A DNA stretch of 64,000 bases from Acidobacteriota bacterium. Its GTDB lineage: Bacteria; Acidobacteriota; Vicinamibacteria; Fen-336. This document shows, in pieces, positions 58,696 through 64,000 of this stretch. A program made the translations under genes and the position numbers. A model generated the notes under the pieces. It saw only the letters and a program-made list of their open reading frames with translations, made no database searches and was not told the origin of the DNA. The stretch's first letter is position 1, and every line of letters starts with the position of its first letter. Where the stretch lies: NCBI GenBank assembly GCA_022340585.1, contig JAJDNS010000061.1:47957-111956 (forward strand), given 5' to 3'.

Positions 58696-60047
58696 TGGCC
58701 ACCGCCGCGCCCCGGGCCGGCCGGAGCGGGCCGGCCGCCGTCGTCGCCGCGGTGGGGTGGGTGGGGGACGGCCTGGCGGCCCTGTGGCGTTGGTCGCTCG
58801 ACTCCTCCCACCTCTACCGCCGTCTCCGCCGTCTCTGGCGCGAGCGCTTCACCGCCCGGGGTCGCTTCGTCTTCCTGCTGTGCGTCGTCGTGGGCTTCGC
58901 CGGCGTCGACACCCGGCAGGCCCTCGTCTACCAGCTGTTCGCCCTGGCCGTCGGGCCCCTGCTGGTGGCCGGGGTCCTGGCCCTGCGCCGGCCGCCCCGG
59001 GTCCGTCTCGTGGGCGGTCTGCCCCGGCGCCTGACCGCGGGTCGGCCGCTGGCCGCGAGCGTCGACGTGGAGACCGAGGGACCGTGGGAGAGCGGAAACC
59101 TCGTCGTCTCGTGGACCGGGCCCTCCCACACCGGGCGTGGCGTGACCGTGGAGCCAATCGACTCCTTCCTGGACTGTGCTCCCGGGCGACCCGGCCACGC
59201 GCAGATCCGGGTGGCGGCCGCGCGCCGGGGACGGTACGTGGTTCCCGGACTGGGTGCGAGCGGCACCGACCCCCTGGGTCTCCTGGCCACCCGACGCTCC
59301 TTCCGCCAGCCGAGCCAGGCGCTCCTCGTCTACCCTCGCTTCTTCACCCTCGACGATCTCCGGCTCCCGGTGGGTCGGCGTTATCAGCCGGGGGGCATCC
59401 CCCTCGCCGCGAGCCTGGGCGACTCCAACGAGTTCGTGGGCACCCGGGAGTACCGGGAAGGCGATCCCCTGCGCAAGATCCACTGGCGCTCGTGGGCCCG
59501 GCGGGGCCTGCCCGTCGTCAAGGAGTACCAGGAGGAGTACTTTTCCCGCATCGCCCTCGTCTTCGACACCTTCCTGCCCCGGCGCCCGCGAGCGGTCGAA
59601 CGGAGGGGCTTCGAGGCGGGGGTCTCCCTCGTCGCCTCCATCGCCGACCTGTTCAGCCGGAGCGAGCAGATCGTGGACCTCTTCGCCGCCGGCCCGGACA
59701 TCTACCAGCTGAGCGCAGGACGGAGCCTCGCCTATCTCGCCAACGTCCTCGACGTCCTCGCCTGCCTCGAGCCGTGTCACGAGCCCCCGTTCGACGAGGT
59801 GGGCCCGGTCCTCCACGAGAACCTCGCCCAGCTCACGACGGTGGTGGCGGTGGTGCTCGACTGGGACGAGCAGCGCGAGGCCTTCCTGCTGGGGCTCCGC
59901 GAGCTGGGGGTCGCGGTTCGGACCTTCATCGTGCACCCCGGACCCACCGGGCGGCGGTGGGACCGGGTGGCCCCCGCGCTCGGAGAGATCACCCTCGTCT
60001 CGCCGGACGAGGTGGAGCGGCGCCTCGTCGTGGGGGAGCAGAGGTGA
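58695..60047 (+). CDS. DUF58 domain membrane protein
   Basis: A 450-residue protein. Two membrane helices near residues 55-95 ([36 protein letters not shown]) are followed by a beta-rich region and the DUF58 signature [29 protein letters not shown] near residue 255, then a von-Willebrand-like C-terminal part ([11 protein letters not shown]). DUF58 proteins are presumed clients of the neighbouring MoxR ATPase. Start and stop overlap both neighbours (TGATG and GTGA), so synthesis is coupled. Confidence 0.92.
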   Translation: MATAAPRAGRSGPAAVVAAVGWVGDGLAALWRWSLDSSHLYRRLRRLWRERFTARGRFVFLLCVVVGFAGVDTRQALVYQLFALAVGPLLVAGVLALRRPPRVRLVGGLPRRLTAGRPLAASVDVETEGPWESGNLVVSWTGPSHTGRGVTVEPIDSFLDCAPGRPGHAQIRVAAARRGRYVVPGLGASGTDPLGLLATRRSFRQPSQALLVYPRFFTLDDLRLPVGRRYQPGGIPLAASLGDSNEFVGTREYREGDPLRKIHWRSWARRGLPVVKEYQEEYFSRIALVFDTFLPRRPRAVERRGFEAGVSLVASIADLFSRSEQIVDLFAAGPDIYQLSAGRSLAYLANVLDVLACLEPCHEPPFDEVGPVLHENLAQLTTVVAVVLDWDEQREAFLLGLRELGVAVRTFIVHPGPTGRRWDRVAPALGEITLVSPDEVERRLVVGEQR

Positions 60048-62146
60048 GCCAGGATCCCGCGTCGACCATGCCTCCGCGCCCGGCGGGAACGGGGGTCCTC
60101 TCCCGGTGGGCGCTGCACCTGGCCCTCGTCGCCGCCCTCGGCGCGTTCGTCGTGGCCCGGGACGACCGGTCGGTCCTCCTCCTCCTCGTCCCCCTCGCCC
60201 TCGCCCCGGCGCTGCGGTGGCGCCGGGCCCCGGGGTGGGTGGTGGCGCTGCTTCCCGCCGTCGCCCGCGTGGCCCTGCTGCTGACCTTCGTCCTCGCCAT
60301 CCTGTGGAGGCAGATGCTCTTCGTTCGTCCCGACGTGGGCCACGCGTGGGGAGGCGTCCTGGGTTGGGTGGTGGCGGTCCTCGCGGTCGTCTTCATCTTC
60401 GGCCACCGGATCTGGCCGGTGAACGCGACGCTCGTGCCGGTCATCGTCGGTCTCCTCGCGCTCAGCGGTTTGGACCCGACGGTGAGCCTGTTCTCCTCCT
60501 TCGCGGGCCTGGGGGCCCTCGGGCTCTGGGCCTTCACGTTCATGTCCGGGGGACCGCGTCGGCTCGGGTGGCCGCTGGCCGCGTTCCTTCTGGCCTCGGT
60601 GGTGACGGTGGTCGGCGTCACGCGCTTCCTGCCCTGGGCCCAGCCGCGCGTGGAGCGGGCGGTGGCGAGCACCTTCGCGGAGGGCACGACGGGCCTCTCC
60701 GAGGAGTCGCGCCTGGGCGACTTCGGGGACCTGGCGGTGTCGAACCGGGTAGTCCTGCGCGTGTGGACGACCGAGCCCCGTCTGCTCCGCGCCTACGTTC
60801 ACCACCAGTTCGACGGTCGGCAGTGGTCCTCGCCGACCCGGGCGGACATGCCGGCCCTCCCGCCGCTGCGCCCGGCGACCGGCCGCGCGGCTGGGACGTG
60901 GTTGGCCGGGGTTCCCGGCTCGGTGTTCGTGATTCCCCCGGGGGAGAGCCCGTCCGCCGGGGCGCCGGGCCTCGTCGAGACGCGGGTCCTCCAGACCGAG
61001 GTGCGGGACTGGCCCCTGCTCCTCCCCGCCGCGCCCTACCTGGTGCGGGCCCCGACCTCGCAGCTCACCCGGAGTCGCACCGGGGTGCTGCGGTGGCCTC
61101 CCTACGAGCCGGCGCTCCTGTACGGGGTGGTGCACGACGGGGGCGGGGCGTCGCGCGGAGAGGAGGAGACCCTCTCGGCCCGAGCCGTCGCCCTCGGGCT
61201 GCCAGGTCGGCTCGATCCTCGGGTGCGCGTTCTGGCCTCGGTGCTGGGCAGTGAGGCCTCCTCGGCGCGGGGGCGGCTCCGAAACACGGTGGAGTGGCTG
61301 CGATCCGGCTACACCTACAGCCTCGACGTGGGCGAGTTCGAGACCGACGACCCCCTGGCGGAGTTCCTGTTCGACAAGAAGAAGGGGTACTGCGAGTACT
61401 TCGCCACCGCGGCCGCGGTGCTCCTGCGCCTCCAGGGGGTTCCCACTCACTACGTCATGGGCTTCAGCGTCGGGCCCCAGAATCTCGTGCCGGGTCGCTT
61501 CGGGGTTGGAGACCACCACCTCGTTCGAGAGTCCGACGCCCACGCCTGGGTCGAGGCGTACGTCGACGGCGAGGGGTGGATCGAGGCCGACCCCACACCC
61601 CCGGCGGGCTTCTCCCGGGTCCACGGGCCCGCCACCGGATGGCTCGCTCCCCTGGTCGAGGCGGCCCGGGTGCACGGGGCCCGAGTGTGGGCGCGGCTGC
61701 GGCACGAGGGACTCGCCGGCCTCGCGACCGCACTCTCGAGCGCGGCCGGCGCTCTCCTCGCCGGCCTGTGGCAGCACCGCCTGGTGACCGGCACGGTTCT
61801 GGCGGTGCTCCTCGTGGCCGCGTCGTGGCCATGGTGGCGGGCGCTGGGGCGGAAGCTCCGCGCACGTCGCCGCGCCCGCCTCGATCGGCAGGCCGCCCTG
61901 CCCGGCGAGCTGGGGACGCTGCTCTCGTCCGTCGAGCGTCACTGGGAGCGGCAGGGGCGACCGCGGCCCCCGTGGCGGGGGTTGCGCGAGCACCTCGACG
62001 ACCTGCCCACCGGGGTCCTCACCCCGGCGGCCCGCGAGGCGAGTGCCGCCGTCGTCGATGCCTGCTACCGCTCGGCTTTTGGCGGGCGGCCTCCTTCTCC
62101 GTCGAAGGTGGACGAGCTGCGCCAGGCCGTGGCCCGGATGAGCTGA
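60044..62146 (+). CDS. TgpA-like membrane transglutaminase-fold protein
   Basis: A 700-residue protein. Six or so N-terminal membrane helices (residues 20-200) precede a periplasmic transglutaminase-like domain with the triad Cys in KKGYCEYFATAAAVLLR, His in ESDAHAWVEAYV and Asp in WIEADPTPPAGF. A further membrane helix (LVTGTVLAVLLVAASWPWW) and a cytoplasmic DUF4129-like tail end the protein. This is the usual third partner of MoxR-DUF58. The enzyme may be a protease, a cross-linker or a peptidoglycan-related peptidase; activity is not settled. The GTG at 60044 overlaps the DUF58 stop. Confidence 0.9.
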   Translation: MSQDPASTMPPRPAGTGVLSRWALHLALVAALGAFVVARDDRSVLLLLVPLALAPALRWRRAPGWVVALLPAVARVALLLTFVLAILWRQMLFVRPDVGHAWGGVLGWVVAVLAVVFIFGHRIWPVNATLVPVIVGLLALSGLDPTVSLFSSFAGLGALGLWAFTFMSGGPRRLGWPLAAFLLASVVTVVGVTRFLPWAQPRVERAVASTFAEGTTGLSEESRLGDFGDLAVSNRVVLRVWTTEPRLLRAYVHHQFDGRQWSSPTRADMPALPPLRPATGRAAGTWLAGVPGSVFVIPPGESPSAGAPGLVETRVLQTEVRDWPLLLPAAPYLVRAPTSQLTRSRTGVLRWPPYEPALLYGVVHDGGGASRGEEETLSARAVALGLPGRLDPRVRVLASVLGSEASSARGRLRNTVEWLRSGYTYSLDVGEFETDDPLAEFLFDKKKGYCEYFATAAAVLLRLQGVPTHYVMGFSVGPQNLVPGRFGVGDHHLVRESDAHAWVEAYVDGEGWIEADPTPPAGFSRVHGPATGWLAPLVEAARVHGARVWARLRHEGLAGLATALSSAAGALLAGLWQHRLVTGTVLAVLLVAASWPWWRALGRKLRARRRARLDRQAALPGELGTLLSSVERHWERQGRPRPPWRGLREHLDDLPTGVLTPAAREASAAVVDACYRSAFGGRPPSPSKVDELRQAVARMS

Positions 62147-62153
62147 GGACCAC

Positions 62154-63695
62154 ATGGAGCTGGCTCGCGTCGTCGACCTGGTCGCCCGGGTGCGGGCGAC
62201 CTCCCGCAAGACCGACAAGGTCGCCCTCATTGCCGACGTCCTGGGCCAGACGAGGGGCTGCGAGACGGAGCTCGTGGCCCTCTACCTGACCGGTCGCCTT
62301 CCCCAGGGCCGGGTGGGCATCGGCTGGCGCACGATCCAGGCCGCGATGCCGGAGGGGCCGGCCGTGGGCGAGACCGTGCCCCTCGCCGAGGTGGACCGGG
62401 TGCTCGAAGCGGTGGCCCGGGAGCGAGGGGCGGGGTCGACCGAGCGAAGGAGGGCCGCGCTCCGTGGCCTGCTGGAGCGAGTCGACGAAGGCGGTCGCCG
62501 GTTCCTGGCCCAGCTCCTTCTGGGCGAGGTGCGGCAGGGGGCCCTCGACGGGCTGGTCCGGGATGCCGTGGCCCGGGCGGCGGGGTTGCCGGCGGCCCGG
62601 GTCCGCCAGGCGGGCATGTTCGCGGAGGACCTGGGGCAGCTCGCTCGTGCTGCTCTCGGCCACGGGGAAGAGGGCCTCGCGCGCTTCTCCCTCCGCCTGC
62701 TCTCGCCGGTGGCGCCCATGCTGGCCAGCCCCGCCGACGACGTGGAGGCCGCCCTGGAGCGACTGGGCGAGGCGGCCTTCGAGTACAAGGTCGACGGGGC
62801 CCGCATCCAGGTCCACCGGGCCGGAGACGAGGTGCGCGTCTTCACCCGCCAGCTCCAGGACGTCACCGACCGTGTGCCGGAGGTCGTGGAGTGGGCCCGC
62901 GGCCTGCCGGCCCGTGAGGTGGTGCTGGAGGGGGAGGCCCTCTGTCTCCGCGAGGACGGCCGGCCCCATCCGTTCCAGACCACCATGCGTCGGTTCGGGC
63001 GGTCCAAGGACGTGGCCGCGGCGCGGCGGGCGCTGCCCCTCGCCGGGTTCTTCTTCGATTGCCTCTTCCTGGAGGGGGACGGTCCGCTCGTCGCCCTGCC
63101 GTATGCCGAGCGGGCCGAGCGCCTGGCCGCCCTGGTGCCCGGCGACCGCCGGCTGCCGCGTCTGGTCAGCGCGGACGGGGCGGAGGCGGCGGGGTTCCTG
63201 GCCCGAGCGCTCGAGGCCGGCCACGAAGGCCTGATGGCCAAGTCCCTCCAGGCGCCGTACGTCGCCGGCCAGCGAGGGTTCCACTGGCTCAAGCTCAAGC
63301 CGGCCCGCACCCTGGACCTGATCGTCCTCGCGGCCGAGTGGGGGAGCGGTCGGCGCCGGGGCTGGCTCTCGAACCTGCACCTGGGCGCGCGCGATGCGGA
63401 GAGCGGGCAGCCGGTGATGCTGGGCAAGACGTTCAAGGGTCTGACCGACGCGATGCTCCGGTGGCAGACGGAGAGGCTCCTCGCGCTGGAGACGGGACGC
63501 GACCAGTGGACCGTCCACGTTCGCCCGGAGCTGGTGGTCGAGGTCGCCTTCAGCGACGTCCAGGAGTCGCCCCGTTACCCCGCCGGCCTGGCCCTGCGCT
63601 TCGCCCGCGTGAAGCGGCACCGGCCCGACAAGCCCGCCGCGGAGGCCGACACCGTGCAGACGGTCCGAGCCCTCTTCGAAGCGCAGCGGGCCTGA
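62154..63695 (+). CDS. ATP-dependent DNA ligase
   Basis: A 513-residue ATP-dependent ligase of the archaeal/mycobacterial LigB type. The nucleotidyl lysine is Lys212 in EYKVDGARIQVH (motif I). Motif III is GFFFDCLFLEGD, motif IV EGLMAKSLQAPY and motif V KLKPARTLDLIVL. The N-terminal helical DNA-binding domain (about residues 1-190) and the C-terminal OB fold (VRPELVVEVAFSDVQESPRYPAGLALRFARVKRHRPDK) are complete. It seals nicks and is normally accessory to NAD-dependent LigA, which is not in the window. It starts 7 bases after the transglutaminase gene. Confidence 0.94.
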   Translation: MELARVVDLVARVRATSRKTDKVALIADVLGQTRGCETELVALYLTGRLPQGRVGIGWRTIQAAMPEGPAVGETVPLAEVDRVLEAVARERGAGSTERRRAALRGLLERVDEGGRRFLAQLLLGEVRQGALDGLVRDAVARAAGLPAARVRQAGMFAEDLGQLARAALGHGEEGLARFSLRLLSPVAPMLASPADDVEAALERLGEAAFEYKVDGARIQVHRAGDEVRVFTRQLQDVTDRVPEVVEWARGLPAREVVLEGEALCLREDGRPHPFQTTMRRFGRSKDVAAARRALPLAGFFFDCLFLEGDGPLVALPYAERAERLAALVPGDRRLPRLVSADGAEAAGFLARALEAGHEGLMAKSLQAPYVAGQRGFHWLKLKPARTLDLIVLAAEWGSGRRRGWLSNLHLGARDAESGQPVMLGKTFKGLTDAMLRWQTERLLALETGRDQWTVHVRPELVVEVAFSDVQESPRYPAGLALRFARVKRHRPDKPAAEADTVQTVRALFEAQRA

Positions 63696-63848
63696 TCGGC
63701 GCCGTCGCACCCGGGCCCTGGATCTGCGTCCCCGGTGGAGTTGCGGGAGACTCGAGGCCGTCGGGCCCGGAGCCCCCGGGCCGTCCAGACGAGGCCGAGG
63801 CAACGAAACCTCCGGGCGGATCGTCTACAGGAGAGAAAAAGGAGTCCC

Positions 63849-63885
63849 TTGACGGAACTACTCAGGTAGTATTACCGTAGTAGTT
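63849..63885 (+). promoter_or_regulatory. BlaI/MecI promoter-operator
   Basis: TTGACG (63849-63854) is followed by ACTAC-TCAG-GTAGT (63857-63870) and, overlapping, AACTACT (63856-63862) pairing with AGTAGTT (63879-63885). The half site GTAGT/ACTAC is that of BlaI/MecI operators (TACTAC...GTAGTA). Position over the promoter and 14 bases before the repressor ATG indicates autoregulation. Confidence 0.8.
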
Positions 63886-63899
63886 GAAGGAGGACGAGG

Positions 63900-64000
63900 A
63901 TGCCACGGCAGACCCTGGGCGACCTGCAGCACGCGATCATGGCGGTCCTGTGGGATCGGGGTGAGGCCACCACCGCCCAGGTCCACCAGGCGCTCCAGGC
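63900..64000 (+). CDS. BlaI/MecI/CopY-type transcriptional repressor (start only, cut by window edge)
   Basis: The first 33 codons read MPRQTLGDLQHAIMAVLWDRGEATTAQVHQALQ, the start of the winged-helix domain of the penicillinase-repressor family (IMxxLW...GEAT..V...L). A strong ribosome site GAAGGAGG lies upstream. These repressors are usually paired with a BlaR1/MecR1-type sensor protease, expected just beyond the window. The overlapping operator-like palindromes upstream support the family and suggest it controls its own gene. Target genes cannot be seen. Confidence 0.85.
   Translation, partial: MPRQTLGDLQHAIMAVLWDRGEATTAQVHQALQ

Noticed and set aside
58757-62146. A 1129-residue + strand frame
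   Set aside because: The first 430 residues are the +1 shadow of DUF58; the transglutaminase begins at the coupled GTG 60044.

Overview
The window is a GC-rich (roughly 70% by eye) bacterial chromosome segment, densely coded on both strands, with no rRNA, tRNA, CRISPR array, prophage or intact insertion sequence that I can recognise. No gap between genes exceeds about 260 bases. The genes point to a Gram-negative-type (diderm) bacterium: complete tolQRA-tolB-pal-cpoB, outer-membrane type lipoproteins and SppA. The regulatory PTS set (hpf, hprK, rapZ, EIIA-Man, HPr, EI), the fused alpha-beta 2-oxo acid dehydrogenase E1, a relic of a protein kinase with a TolB-like PD40 sensor, and a BlaI-type repressor suggest Acidobacteriota or a deltaproteobacterial/myxobacterial lineage. 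This placement is an inference from gene content and is only moderately secure.

Layout. 1-4787 (+): end of hpf, then hprK, rapZ, manX-like EIIA, ptsH and ptsI with start/stop overlaps; no sugar permease is present, so this looks like a signalling phosphorelay. 4784-6892 (-): fused E1. 7131-10095 (-): flavoprotein, methyltransferase and type III polyketide synthase, a candidate phenolic-lipid operon. 10145-15353 (-): ssb, cpoB, pal, tolB, tolA, tolR, tolQ behind a promoter with an internal palindrome. 15519-20779 (+): recN, miaB, a bifunctional-nuclease-family protein, parA, parB. 20927-26624 (+): short-chain dehydrogenase, serine-palmitoyltransferase-like enzyme, acetoacetate-decarboxylase-like protein, lipid kinase, an unrecognised protein with a nucleotidyltransferase-like motif, and a CDP-alcohol phosphatidyltransferase: a candidate sphingolipid or other unusual lipid cluster. 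26847-28796 (+): acs, bracketed by two short inverted-repeat elements.

28960-44622: mostly single genes or pairs on either strand (hemerythrin-like, HExxH protein, DUF1820, aat, DHH-like phosphoesterase, sspB, flippase-like membrane protein, an unknown protein with a possible AUC start, TauE/SafE, exported RraA-like protein, manA, DUF3014, Rho-N-like small protein, sppA, a cereblon-type CULT protein, B12-binding radical SAM). Several have a -10 hexamer only 4-9 bases before the start codon and are probably leaderless. 44696-57548: Tat-exported amidase, a VNG-repeat lipoprotein, POT-type transporter, LiaF-like membrane protein, GH77 glucanotransferase, radical SAM, GT39 glycosyltransferase, a kinase/PD40 pseudogene, a terpenoid-cyclase-like toroid protein and a YpeA-type acetyltransferase. 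57757-63695 (+): moxR, DUF58, transglutaminase and ATP-dependent DNA ligase in one tight operon. 63900-end: start of a BlaI/MecI repressor with its palindromic operator.

The most interesting items are the candidate lipid clusters, a dispersed palindromic repeat that is duplicated in frame inside the hprK tail, the CULT-domain protein with its full tryptophan cage, the collapsed kinase gene, and the possible AUC start codon.
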